Source: Anticarsia gemmatalis (taxonomy: Eukaryota; Arthropoda; Insecta; Lepidoptera; Erebidae). From it: a DNA stretch of 64,000 bases. Shown here one piece after another: positions 44,196 to 56,105 of this stretch; position 1 is the stretch's first letter; every line of letters begins with the position of its first letter. The notes below the pieces were generated by a model. It saw only the letters and a program-made list of their open reading frames with translations, did not search any database and was not told the DNA's origin. Location of the stretch: positions 117,001 through 181,000 of the forward strand of contig NC_134754.1 of assembly GCF_050436995.1 (NCBI RefSeq). Direction: 5' to 3'. The position numbers and the translations under genes are program-made.

Positions 44196-44386
44196 ATGTC
44201 CAAGCCCGAGGGTGGTGAAGACAGCTGCGCGGGTAGCTGCGGCGTGGACACGGAGCTGCTGATGAAGGAGCTGGGCCAGTTCAAGCGGTTCCACCTCCTC
44301 AACTACGTGCTCGCCAGCCTCACGGTGTTCGTGGCCGCCATATACGCCACCAACTATGTGTTCCTTGCGGGAGATGTGCCTTACAG
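44196..44386 (+). CDS. SLC22-family transporter, first coding exon only
   Basis: The ATG at 44196 (context GTGACAATGTCC) opens 63 codons plus two bases of Arg64, ending at ACAG|GTAACG at 44387, phase 2. A short polar head (residues 1-19) is followed by L-M-K-E-L-G-Q-F-K-R-F-H (22-33), the SLC22 N-terminal motif, and TM1 at about 35-58 ending N-Y-V-F-L-A-G (53-59). The end of TM1 is nearly the same as in the complete gene at 2642. The rest of the protein must be encoded beyond 64000, implying a first intron of at least 19.6 kb, comparable with 17 kb in the complete paralogue. An upstream in-frame GTG at 44190 is not a likely start. Confidence 0.85.
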
Positions 44387-45064
44387 GTAACGATTAGATA
44401 AATGTTAAGTTTTATAGTTGGTTAATTTTTGCGGCAATTTACTTAATTTTAGACTTTTCCTAACTTTTATGGGAAAACACAGTCATTTGTTACAAGATTT
44501 ATCAATTAAGATAACGTTTAAGAAAAAAAGTCTAATTTAATTTACACAAATATTTAATTTAAATTAACCACAAATAAAATAAAGAATATTATTAATGACA
44601 TTAAAATAAAAATTAAATTATGTTTTTCTTTAGTGAGAAGTAGTTATAGTTAGCATAATATTTAAGCGTACGTATAACGTTTAAATATTATAATTATAAA
44701 CTAAACTTAATTAATTATTAAACAATCAAAGCAAGAATAGTAATTCGTAATAAATTACAGTTTTTTCAATAAACAAACAAGCTAGTGACAATTATCTTAG
44801 ATAATTGTGTTAAAATAAAATAAACCCTATGTAAAGTTTATATTATATTGCGAAATAATTATTTTTATAATAAGTTTAAATTATTCACCGTCATCATAAT
44901 CCACAGAATCAATCATCGTAAGAGTTACATAAATAAATATCATTGAACAACTCACACTCGGTCATTTGATTCCAAACTAAGCAGAGCTTGTACTAATGTA
45001 ACCAAACAACTGATAAATCAATAACCGGGCTCAGAACAGATACTCATCCTCATCACATAAAGAT

Positions 45065-45154
45065 TTGTCCCGGATGGGATTCGAACCCACCACACGTGGC
45101 GCTACGGTTATTGCGGCGAGGTGATCACTTAAGCCACTGCGCCAAACGTGCAGT
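45065..45154 (-). mobile_element. tRNA-derived SINE, minus strand
   Basis: On the minus strand the A box is TTGGCGCAGTGG and the B box GGGTTCGAATCCCA, an excellent RNA polymerase III internal promoter pair. The sequence between them and the lack of an acceptor stem rule out a functional tRNA. Confidence 0.65.
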
Positions 45155-45615
45155 TAAAGACCTGTTTAACAAAACTACAAAGAATACCGATTTAATTTTG
45201 ACTTTAAAGTAGTCTAAGGCGAACCATAATGTCTGATCTATCGTGGACATTGCATCACAACTGTCCTCTGAATATTTAAAAAAGTTTCAAAATATTATGT
45301 TAATACGGACTCGTGGCGGCGCGTCTGTCAATATTATTGTAATATCATACGTGTTACATACATGTGATTGTTATACATGCACATACATATGTACTTACAT
45401 ATGTACATAGGTAGTATATTCCCATGAATGTCGATCGTCCGCTGGCACTACGTTATGTAACTGAAGTCCTTACATTCTATGATCATTAATTATAATTATC
45501 TAAGATCTTTCTCTAACAAATACCATTCTAGGAATAATTCTTGTAGAATGTTTTAGTTGTTATGTGGAAATCAAATCTAAAGAAGTATATTGGTAGATGC
45601 TTAACTACCGCGCCA

Positions 45616-45774
45616 TTCAAAATCCAGATCAAAATTAAATCATTTAATCATTTAGGTCAAATATTGACACTTATGTTGTTATAGTCGTTACAATTACTGA
45701 ATCTACCACTAGCTCAGAAAAGGGTTAGAGCCTTATGAGAAGAGCTAGCAAGAAACTCACGGCAACTCTTTTCA
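45616..45774 (-). mobile_element. 3' tail of a CR1/jockey-type LINE, minus strand
   Basis: This is the same family as 16092-16245: short ATCAAAAT-type tail, TCATTTAGGTCAAATATTGA, ACTGAATCTACCACTAGCTC and AAGAAACTCACGGCAACTCT. Confidence 0.5.
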
Positions 45775-47710
45775 ATACCAAAAGATTTACAATGTGGTTG
45801 ATACAATTAAGCAGTGATTCAACATAGAGCAGTTTGTAATAATGTCTCTAATATAGTTTGCTGTTAACTAAATTGATGTTTTCATTAAATATTGATTACT
45901 TACAGTAATAACAAACTCGCAATGTCGTAAAAATCGTATTAATATTGTAAATTATTATAAGATTGCAGCATCAACTCTATGGGATAATTAAAGATCAATT
46001 AAACTCGCGTGAAATTGCTTTTACTATAATAACGTAAGAAAAATATTGCAGAGTACCTTTATAATTGAAAGCTTATAAGTCGTTATCATAATGATTTACA
46101 TCCCTTTTCGTGCTTATGGTGGATTTATTAAGGAATATTATGTGAGACAACTAAATAATAAATGATTTAATTACTATGTATATTTGTATGGGGTATGGAT
46201 TAAATAAAGGCGAACTTTACATACACATAATGATTTAATCCTTACAAATAAGTGGACTTTATCAATTGTCAATAGTGGTTTCGGAGATTACCGCTACGTA
46301 CAAAGTTCTGATAATTTCGTTTGGTATTCGTAGATATTTAAAATATTAAAAGGGAGAAACGTAAATGTTGTAATATTGCATAAAATTATCATAATTAACA
46401 ATAACAACTTATTCAACTGGTTATTTATATAAACAAGTATTTTAATAGAAATTTGAATGTAATATATCACAGTAAAAGAAAAACAGAAAACGAGTATTAC
46501 CTATCTACTAATTTTGTGAAACTTTTAGTTTTTTTTGTATGTTACGTAAGAGTTCGCTAAATAAAAATAAATAATTGAAGCAGAATAGCTGATTATTACA
46601 TATTGTCAACCTGTTATCTCATAAGTTAAAAAGTAGATTTTACAGTTCAAAAACTTTTATGTCGTTTATTTTCGAATACTTATATTGGGATTGATCTAGT
46701 TTAATTTTTAACGAGTTATTGATATACGAGTACACACAGAATCTAGAAGAAAAGACAGAATAGTTTAGTTAATAATGGGCTATCACTGTTAATTGTTGAG
46801 TATAATTAATTCTAACTTTGCACTGAATGTTCCACAAATGTACCTGTTTATTACAAATTTAAATGTATACCTAAATTCCGTCGCGACAAAATATATTTAG
46901 TATAGTAAAAACTTTTTTAACAGCAATTAATTATCCTTTTTTTTGTCTTTTCGCTTTGTACAAGTTTTACCCGTTCTATGTTTTTAGTACAAAAACAACA
47001 ATATTATTAGGTAATAGATATTTGTAGGCATTTTGGCGACTTTAAAATATCATTAGTCCAAGGTTAACCACTAAACACCAAAAAATATTAAATTTTAAAA
47101 GTTTTTCAATTTTCATTTTCATAAATTACCCGTATTTGATTCGTTAGTAATTATTCCCACCGCACAAGTTTTCGACGCCTTAAGATACAAGCACTTTTAC
47201 GATGACTTGCAGTTTTTGTGACATATCCGTATTCAAAACCAAAGAATTATTACAAACCCGGTATAAATACGGTAGGTGTGAAAACGCCCGAATATTTTTA
47301 TTCCTATGTTATGTCAATCGCACCCACTGCCATATTGGTAAACATCGGTACCGTGGCTACACTGGATAATCAGACCGCTGATGTACATTAAAATAAGCAA
47401 TCAAAACGATGCTTAAGTCTCAGATCGAATCCACAATTCACTACCGGTTGCCAATACTATTATGACAATACCCTTCAAATTAATGCTTGAATCTGGAATC
47501 GAATTCATAATCGCAATTCTTTACACTATCGAGCAGTTGAAAAAAGATATAAAAGTGTCATAAATATCCGTTAATGCGCACGCGTATGTACGAACAGGAT
47601 ACGTGTCCTCGCCTCATTTCTCACTGACTGCGCCGATAACACCTCCTTGATAACAACTTACAATTACTGCTCTACGCCGTGAAACAGTCGCCAAGTGATT
47701 TATAGCCGAT

Positions 47711-48022
47711 ACAGTAGCACGATTCTCTACAACTATCGAATACCGAAAATCGGCTTGTCATCGAGAAATTTTGTATGGAAATCTGATCAACGCCTCTAAT
47801 TTCGTCGTACGAACTGTTTTGGCAGTACATTTTAAATATCAAACTACCGACACACGACAGTACCGACTGTAGAGAATCGCGTTACAGTAGCACAATTATT
47901 TTGTACAGTCTGTGGAAAAATAGTTCTTAAGGAGCCCGCTACAGGCGCTAAACAGATTTTCGTGTAAAATTTCTCGATAGCTAGCCGGTTAGTCTCGATA
48001 CTAGTAAAGAATCAAGTTACAG
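47711..48022. mobile_element. CGATTCTCTAC-type MITE, rearranged copy
   Basis: It contains inverted end sequences: CACGATTCTCTACAACTATC at 47719 on the left, and GTAGAGAATCG at 47871 and GTAAAGAATCAAG near 48005 on the right. Internal blocks TTGTCATCGAGAAATTTTGT and TTTTGGCAGTACATTTTAAA are shared with 59721-60075. At least two copies appear to be joined. Confidence 0.6.
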
Positions 48023-48289
48023 CTATTTTTAATATTTTATAACAATAGACTACAAGTCTACTATATTGTTTATTTTTTGTTTGGCTGTTCTAGATTCTTA
48101 AAGGTCTTGTTCTAGTATTTATACAATCTTAAGGCTATTTATATTATACTGACGGCTTCGCTCTCTTTCAGCCGCTTAGAGATATTTCTAAAAATAATTC
48201 CTATATTTGTTATTGTATGGTGCCTAACGTCTGCCTCGTTCGAAAAGAGACGCTTGCCAAGCAGTGCCGTGGGGCAGTAGTCTTCTTTA

Positions 48290-48390
48290 CCGTTTGGTTA
48301 GTGGTCATCCTAATGTCAAAGTTGTTCAAACCGCCTATAAAGGCTTTGCCATGGCTCAACGACTGTTATCTTAGTGCTCCGAAGCACGGA
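48290..48390 (+). repeat. Partial copy of the dispersed ~245-bp repeat
   Basis: It covers TTGGTTAGTGGTCATCCTAA to CTCCGAAGCACGGA. The ORF at 48217-48405 is its translation and is not a gene. Confidence 0.7.
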
Positions 48391-48563
48391 ATAAATGCGA
48401 ATTAACTTGTAACACAAAACATCGCCGTCTTCTCCAAATATTCGATAATGTCTCCAACTATTCTAAGAATTAATCAATTAAATCCAATGTCCATTGCTAT
48501 CTATGTTAATATTAATTTACTAAATGATGTTACAAATAAAAGGATGTCTGTTTATCCTCCATT

Positions 48564-48627
48564 CACTAAAACAGATTTGTATAAAACTCACATTTTGTAT
48601 GTGAGTTTTATACAAATCTGTTTAGTG
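48564..48627. repeat. Near-perfect 64-bp hairpin
   Basis: Arms of about 28-29 bases (CACTAAAACAGATTTG... against ...CAAATCTGTTTAGTG) pair with one unpaired A and a loop of about 7 bases (TTTTGTA). It is too perfect for a typical miRNA precursor. It may be a MITE or an inverted micro-duplication. Confidence 0.8.
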
Positions 48628-49337
48628 TAAATACTAATTACCTAGTCACCAGTGTGACTAGTTTGTGCAATTTTCCCTCACTTTAGACTGGTGGTACTTA
48701 ATGTTAATATCTAACCTGATATTCATCGGAAACTCCCGTAAACTGCGGCTTTGAGGAAAACTTCACAGTTAGTCAATATTTACCTGCAATGAATATTTAC
48801 TGGAGGAAAATGGGAAAGGTTTGTCAATTTTCATGATGTATACGGGGATTAACGGTGAGATAGTCAGCTTCGATAGTGGTTAGTGTAACCTGGTAAAACC
48901 GAATTGTTAAACAAACTTGCGATACCTAGAATTTTTTAAACGATTTTACTGAACTATGTTGTTGAGTTTTAGTTTAAAAATAAGCGTTGCATGTTTGTTT
49001 TATTCCCCATCAGTCCCTACCAACTGTGTTACTTTGGAGGTAGCCTGAGAACATCAGCCACCATCTTACTGTATAGTTAAGTAACGATCTCTCCTTATCA
49101 ACAATGGAAGACAGCTTTTCTATTGCTTCATAACAGCTCTATCAATTTCATTGGAATTTGACAAAAATATACCTATACCGAGGCCAGGCGTTAGGTATAT
49201 AAAGTATTATCAAATTTTTACTAACTTGTAAAAAATTACCTCTAGACTAACGATATAAATTGTTATTGGTATCTATACAAAAAGTATAATATAAGGATCA
49301 TTATTTCTAAAACGAACATAATTTTGAAAATTCATTG

Positions 49338-49412
49338 GTGTGTTGCCTCCGGTTCGAACCGTCGACCACTTGCTTGGGAGGTGGCTTAAATACCACTCGG
49401 CTATCACTGCAT
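49338..49412 (-). mobile_element. tRNA-derived SINE, minus strand
   Basis: The minus strand has the A box ATAGCCGAGTGGT and the B box ACGGTTCGAACCG. There is no complete cloverleaf, so it is read as a SINE head. Confidence 0.6.
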
Positions 49413-49649
49413 ATAACATAAAATTATTTTGCTATAAACAGTATGAGGTAAATATTTTGTAGATCTCATGAAGCGTGGCTCATCAGTCGTCAGTCGTCAC
49501 AATATTCAGGTGTCACAGTCGAGTGCGTCGGCTTAGTTGACCATATCCAACACAATCGGACATTACGCACATGGAAAATGCAAATACCGCGCTGTAGGTG
49601 AATCTTTTCATGAACAATTTTATAAATATATTTCAAAATAACTATGTTC

Positions 49650-49820
49650 AGTAGCGCAATTCCGTATAAGTCTGTACTGTCGAGTTTCGAGAGTTTGACA
49701 TTTAAAATGTACTGCCTAAATACTACTTATGGAGTAGAAGAAGTGCTAAACAGATTCTCGTGTAAAATTTCTCGATAGCTAGCCGGTTGTCGGGAGTCTA
49801 GATAGTAGTAGAGATTCGAG
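49650..49820. mobile_element. CGATTCTCTAC-type MITE, diverged copy
   Basis: It shares GAGAGTTTGACATTTAAAAT, TTCTCGATAGCTAGCCGGTT and the closing TAGTAGTAGAGATTCGAG with 47711-48022 and 59721-60075. Confidence 0.6.
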
Positions 49821-50257
49821 CTAATGGTCATTGGTATTAAGTTCATTCTTTATACTGATGGATGGATTAAGCTGCTGTTGCTCATAGTGTGTTCGGTTTA
49901 AGATACGAAACTGTGACACTCTGCCTAGTAGAAAATGGATTTCCAATACTTTAAACTAAGGCCACCTTTAGGCCAGCAATAATTTTTACATCCATACTTA
50001 CTCACTTTTCGCATTTATAATATTAATAGGATAAAGTTGAATTATCGAGACTGTCAAAAATGTTGCACAATATAAATCCTTACCGGAATATATTGTGCAA
50101 TACGCCATGTTGTGAATACTATTGACTAGAAGCGGCCTAAGCAATGAAATAAGGGAAACGAATGGAGGAAGTGATCGAACCATATTGTGATGATGTTCCA
50201 TAATATCTATGTACATAACAAGTATAGCCCAATATTGTGTACAATCAGGTTGTGCTC

Positions 50258-50306
50258 TTAAACCACAAACATCGAATGCACAATGCATTCGATGTTTGTG
50301 GTTTAA
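50258..50306. repeat. Perfect 49-bp hairpin (23-bp arms, 3-base loop)
   Basis: TTAAACCACAAACATCGAAT is the start of the left arm and ATTCGATGTTTGTGGTTTAA the end of the right arm. The arms match perfectly around the loop CAA at 50281-50283. Confidence 0.9.
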
Positions 50307-51145
50307 TTTTTTAAACTTTTTAGTGTGATTAGTGATTTAGTGATAATACACGATGGAACTTTGTATAAAAAGTAGTCGAAAAACGAATTAACGTCTCTTA
50401 TCCAAAGATCTTAATGCTTTTGTTGCATTTTGAAACTGAACCGGAAAATAAATGACTTCATACAACATCGAGAGGTATTTCATAATTATACATAACGAAG
50501 ATTATTTCAATCAAAACAATGTGAATCTTACGTACTCATTTACTCATCCAAATATTCTAAATGCAAAACGTCTATCTGCCTGTTGTCATGTGAAAAAGCT
50601 TAATTAATTCAGATGTAAATGTTTGACAGAGTTATAGATTACATCCCGGGATAATGTAAGGAGTGTTATATGTATTTATTTCGTTCAAGTGTACTTCAGC
50701 CCGCTATTGTTCATATACCTGAGTTTTTTCAAAACGCCACCTCGTACCTACCTTTGGATTAATTGATTTTTGCAGTCTTATCTTTCCTATATTTGCAATG
50801 GAAATCCCCACTAGTATAGCCTTGTACAGGACCTAGTAAAGTTTAAACACAATGATTAAAAACACATTTATCGGCTTTGTTCTAAAAATACAAATCTCCG
50901 TGATTTCGGAGCCATAATATTGACAGTGCGCTGAGTTAGTGGTGAGCTAATATTAGTGGTCAACATTGTCACCACGCTGCCACTTCGCACAAATACCACA
51001 TCCTATTTACTTGTGGTCTTACAGAATTAATGTCTTATTATAACGCGTGTTCAACCCATACTACTTGTTAGAAAATGTCGGAGAAATCGGTTGTCGTAGC
51101 CGTAATGAATAGGAAACTTAGGATTAAAATTAAAATTTACTGTCC

Positions 51146-51235
51146 AATACTGCTGGGCAAGGGTCTCCTCTCGGAATGAGGGAGAGGTAAGGACTCAAGG
51201 AGTCCACCACGCTGGCTAAGTGCGGGATGATGACT
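51146..51235. repeat. Dispersed repeat fragment (CTGCTGGGCAAGGGTCTCCT type)
   Basis: It carries CTGCTGGGCAAGGGTCTCCT, then GGGAGAGGTAAGG and CCACCACGCTGGCTAAGTGC. The CCACCACGC part recurs at 53370. Confidence 0.5.
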
Positions 51236-51288
51236 TTGTATACGTTTAAGAACGGTTCTAAAGAACTGTCAGAACAATAATAATACAT

Positions 51289-51338
51289 GAATACATCGTA
51301 GAGCTACCTTGCATGCAAGGTAGCTCTACGATGTATTC
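51289..51338. repeat. Perfect 50-bp palindrome with no spacer
   Basis: The sequence GAATACATCGTAGAGCTACC... is followed, around the centre TTGCA|TGCAA at 51313/51314, by its exact reverse complement. There are no mismatches and no loop. Confidence 0.92.
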
Positions 51339-52149
51339 CTTCATCTTTGGAACAAGTGATATTTATTAAGTACTTTTAGTGAATGATATGTTCACCTGTC
51401 ACAGGTATAGTGTATACATATTACGAATGCCTTTTAAGTTACTGTACCTTTTATCAGAATGTAATAATATGTCTACTGTTGGTGATCCAATAAATAATTA
51501 AATAAATTAAGGCTATCGTATTTAATATTATTTTAAATTAAAAAGTATACCTGTCTGTCTATCTGGTTAATGAGTTGATTGATCATCTAGCCTATTTGGA
51601 CGAAAGTAGGAGGATAGTTCAAGAACTGGGAACAAACAAAGATCTTTCTTTTTAATTAACCCTGTAAGTGTCACCCCTAGAGCGGGCCTAGTGCGGGCTA
51701 GCTAGTTTATAATGATTCTTAAACTTAACCCCGGCCAGTAGCCCCTGTTCGAAGATTGTTAACTTTTTCTACACTTGCGATTTTGCGTTAGTGGTAATGA
51801 CATAACATTGACATATTGATTAGATCTGTCTGATGCAGGACATAGTGACCTAGCGCGTGGCATCTCACACCTCACCCAATGTACTAATATTTAACTTTAA
51901 CCATTATTTTTAGACCGACACTTATGGCTAAGTAAACTGCGAACATGGCGCGATTATCACGGCGATTGGAACCTTTGTATTTAAGGACTTATGTAAAAAG
52001 AGGATGTGTTTGACTGTTAAATCTACCTTTCTGTCTGTAGCAACGTAGGTCCTAAACGAGTGAAGCGATTAGAATGCAGAGTTTTAGTAGAAAGGATCTT
52101 TTCCGTCGATAGTTCTTTGTGTATACATGTACAATATTCTAACACTAAC

Positions 52150-52285
52150 GACCACCAGCTAGCTCTTATCGAATTTTGTATGAAAATCTGATCAAAGCCA
52201 TTAGCGGGTATCGTAGAAAATATATTTTTTTGCATTTTAAATGTCAATATACGATACTCGATAGTACCGACTATATAGTAACAGA
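52150..52285. mobile_element. CGATTCTCTAC-type MITE, partial copy
   Basis: GAATTTTGTATGAAAATCTG, GCATTTTAAATGTCAATA and ATACTCGATAGTACCGACTA match internal and terminal parts of the copy at 59721. The overlapping ORFs on both strands come from this element. Confidence 0.55.
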
Positions 52286-54662
52286 ATATTTGGGAACGCG
52301 TTATTATGATACGCACGTTGCTTTTAAGGAAACTTTGTCATTCACAGCCGAAATGATTCTTCAATCAAACAATTCTGTAGCTCTTCCGGGAAAATCTGTA
52401 TCAGGAAACAAGCCTATTCATCTATTTAAAGGACGGAAGTATTTAACGTCTGTTCACTTCTATTGTGATAAAATATAAATCTTGAGGAAAACGTTTAAAA
52501 ACCCATGTTTATGTTAAAACCTTGATTAGTTTATAACTCTCGTTAGTTGTAAGTCACCATTGTTTTAAGGTCTAACCGTATCCTCGCATAAATCAGGAGC
52601 AGGAAATACATATTTTATCATAACGTATGGTTTAACGACACAGTTAATATTGTAAGATGCATCATTAATGGTGCAATTTATAGTGTATTTCTAGCCGGTT
52701 CTTCTCATTGGTTTTACCCTATGAACTAGCGGTAAATTCACTGACACAAACTGTTGGTAAGTTTGACAAGTATTTGACCAAAGTGCAAAATTGAATTACA
52801 TTTTTGCTGCACGCTGCTGCATCTATATTTTGCACGGTTTTAGCAAATTTTACCAAAAAAGGAACGTCTTTTCAAATTTGGCAATCGAAAAAATATTTTC
52901 TGAAATTTTTGTTTGGTCAAAAGCCCTTTTGTAAAATAAATTATGTTTATTTGATAACTAATTAGTGTAACATAACAATAATTATCCTCATTTTTTATCC
53001 ATTTTCAATGTTCGTACCATTTTTTCTCAAATCGGTTTTCTTTTACAAATCACGTACTGTTAAGTTATCGACCTGCATGGATGTAACCTTGCTGTGTGGT
53101 ACAATCATTCGTCGTGTTATTTACAAAGCCTGTAAGATAATGAAGAGACTACGCTCAGTAAGGCTACCTCTCCACCAGTTGAATGCGAGATAGCTTTTGT
53201 TTTACTGACATCTTACTGATTGAGAAAATAATCTTCTATTGCTTTAGCTATAGTAAAAAGAGACAGGAGGGAAGTAACAATGTTACTGGTGGTTCGTTTT
53301 ACCGCAGAAGATGTTAATGTTAGAAAAATATCCATTTTTTGGAATGGGGGGAGGGATTAGGCATTAAGTCCACCACGCCGCCAAGTTTAAAACACAGATT
53401 AACGAAGTATTTTTAATATAACTCTCTACGAAGAATGTTTTATTTTTCACAAACATACCAGTGGTTAAAGAATCAGAGGTCTCATAACAAAACAGAAAAA
53501 ATCCCAGTGTAATAATATAGGTTTACTAGGTAATCTTGTACAACTTGTAGTAGAAACTTAACTTAACAATACTTGATACATACACAAGGCAAGCTGGTGC
53601 TAGATGCAATCAGATTTAATTAACGTTGAGATGATACGAGCGCGTCCGGTCGCACATCACTTGTATTGTTATAACACGTAAGAATATTTAATTACTGCCT
53701 ACATTGTTTATCTTATTAAATGCCTTGCCGGCAGATAACAGATAGTATTTGCCTAACTCAGAATATATTTTTACGGGTGAAAAGAACTATAGTTATTAAA
53801 AATCTAGCCGTACTATACACTTACCATTTCTAAAAAATAATGGACTATATCGCTGAGACTTAGACATTTTCAGTTCTATTTATGTATATAACATAACAAT
53901 TGTATACATGAATAGAGGACTACATTGTTCCAAATACATAATAATATTACAAATACTCATGTATTAGTTACACACATTGTTTAAACAACTTTGATTTTAC
54001 ACACTGACATGAAAATCAAAGCAATTTGTCACAAATGGTACCTACATTTTCTACAATAAAAATATTAACAAAAAGTATATTTATACACAAATAATGTTAT
54101 TATCTACAGTCCGACTTCATTGAAAAAGAATTTATCCTTAAGATAATAAAACAATGAGAGCATTTACTTGTCATATTAATATTATAATATTATTATATTG
54201 TTTTGTATTCATTTGTATAAAGATTAGTGTGTATGTATACAGTGTGTACATTGTCTTAATTGTTTAAATATAATTATAAAGATAGTGTGTTCACGGCGTA
54301 ATATCAAGTTCGTGTTAGTATTTATTTATCTTTAAAGATTAAGGAATAAGAACCATTGTCAAGGTACTTATAGAATTATTTCCGTTTTTAAAGCCTGCCA
54401 TGTTTGTTTTTCCGAAATTTCCTGACTTCATGTAAGGTTATGTTTGGATTCTTAATCTCGAGGTTGGAATTCAAATACCAAGTTTTATACAGTTTTAGAA
54501 ATATTTTACCATTATAACGTATATTATCCAATAACAGACTAAGAAGTTTGATGCATCTCAGACACAAAGCAAAAGGATAGCGTTTTTAAAATCTATTCGG
54601 CATTAAAATAAAAAAATCCCTCAATATCTGGAACAACGATCATATGTATGTAACAAACCCAA

Positions 54663-54768
54663 CATATCACGCCTTTTTTCCCATAGAGGTAGGCAAAGAC
54701 CAAAGAACGTCACTTGGTACGATCCGCACAAACTTCCCTTGCTTCATTCACACCCATACAATATGTTG
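54663..54768. repeat. Dispersed repeat fragment
   Basis: TATCACGCCTTTTTTCCCAT and GGTAGGCAAAGACCAAAG match 16427-16500. It continues to CACACCCATAC. Its class is unknown. Confidence 0.5.
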
Positions 54769-55987
54769 TTAGCTACTATAGGTTAGTTCGCGGTTAGGTA
54801 CGAGTTCAAAGTAAGTACGAGTTTAAAGTACAAAGTTCCTGACCTTTTTTCAAGTATTGAAACAATGATCAGTAGATGAATATCATATGCACTTGTTCTA
54901 AATAGGAAGTGAACCCACAATATCCGGTATAACAGTAATGTGGTCTGACGTCCATCTAAACTGTCATACCCTGTTGGTAAACATTTCAACTCAAACAAAA
55001 TTCCTTCAAAGTTCAAAAAACATCTACAATTGATTTTGAATCCAAGAAAACCCTGGTATTCACAAATACCAGTGATCAGTATGACGCAGGTCATGTTGTG
55101 GCGGCTCCTTTCGGCTTTTGTCGGCTATTGTCGGCTGTCATCGGCTGCCGGCCATTGTCGCGGAATTAACCTGTAATTAAACACATCCGCTCGCTGAAGG
55201 CATAATAGCTCTTGATGTGCGTAAGATGTATGTGCATGGTAGTGATGAGCCAAGTTCAAAACTCTAGATTATTTTAATAAGTACTAATTTCTCCGGCTCT
55301 GCTAGGCAAAGGTCACCTACAAAAATAAGAAAGGGAGACTTTGCAATATATAAAAAGTCTAATTCAAAAGAGATCTCTAATTTTTCATGAATATTTTCTT
55401 GTCGAACATCGTTGAATGACATTGATTCTAAATTATTTCTAAATAAAACCTAATTTGGAAAAGGCTTTATTTAATTTTAGCCTGGATCCTCGATCAGTTG
55501 CGCAGGAGGTTATATTTTAGATCTCTACCAGTAATTAATATAACTTCATTCACAAAAACATTTTGATACAATGTTGAAAATCTTCACAAAAAATATTTAT
55601 TTGTTTATAGGTACTTGGCTTTGATTGCGCAGGAACTGCACAATACAAAGATGCTGCATATTTCAGTAATTTATAAAGATATAAGACAAGGATCATTGTT
55701 GTGTGTTGATTGTGCACATTCATGTTGTCACGTGTCGCGGTGCACCCGTGCACTACAACAATACGACTGTGTAAGATACACTTACTGCTAATTTATCATA
55801 ATTATAGTTCACATACACTTGCATAAATATCTTCACGATAATATTCTACATATACAGTTATCATTGAAAACGTCCGCACCACAGTGTGTAAAAACCAAGC
55901 GTTGGTTCAATTTTAACAAAAACAAAGATTTGCTAAACGGTTAAAGCATAGGATATAGAAAAAGCAATGACAATTTTTCTGAATCCG

Positions 55988-56105
55988 TAGAGGTACTGGT
56001 GTTTGCCACAATACTAACTCTACGTCTGGAGGTAGTGGGTCCCATTCCTTCATAGAACTAATATTTGTGCGATCTACAAATAGGTGTTTCAGGTCTGATT
56101 GTATT
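55988..56105 (+). mobile_element. Decayed tRNA-derived SINE
   Basis: A degraded B box (GTGGGTCCCATTCC) is followed by the family tail ACTAATATTTGTGCGATCTA, similar to the SINE at 22019. Confidence 0.45.

Noticed and set aside
45065..45154. Possible tRNA gene on the minus strand
   Set aside because: The A and B boxes are good, but no acceptor stem or anticodon arm folds, so it is a tRNA-derived SINE.
48217..48405. Short ORF resembling the one at 60220-60405
   Set aside because: The similarity is explained by both lying in copies of the same ~245-bp repeat; other copies have broken frames.
52023..52478. Overlapping ORFs of about 100 codons on both strands
   Set aside because: They run over the MITE fragment at 52150-52285 and have no coding signature.
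54783..55094. 103-codon minus-strand ORF
   Set aside because: It overlaps sequence that looks like a decayed SINE-type repeat and shows no conserved motif.
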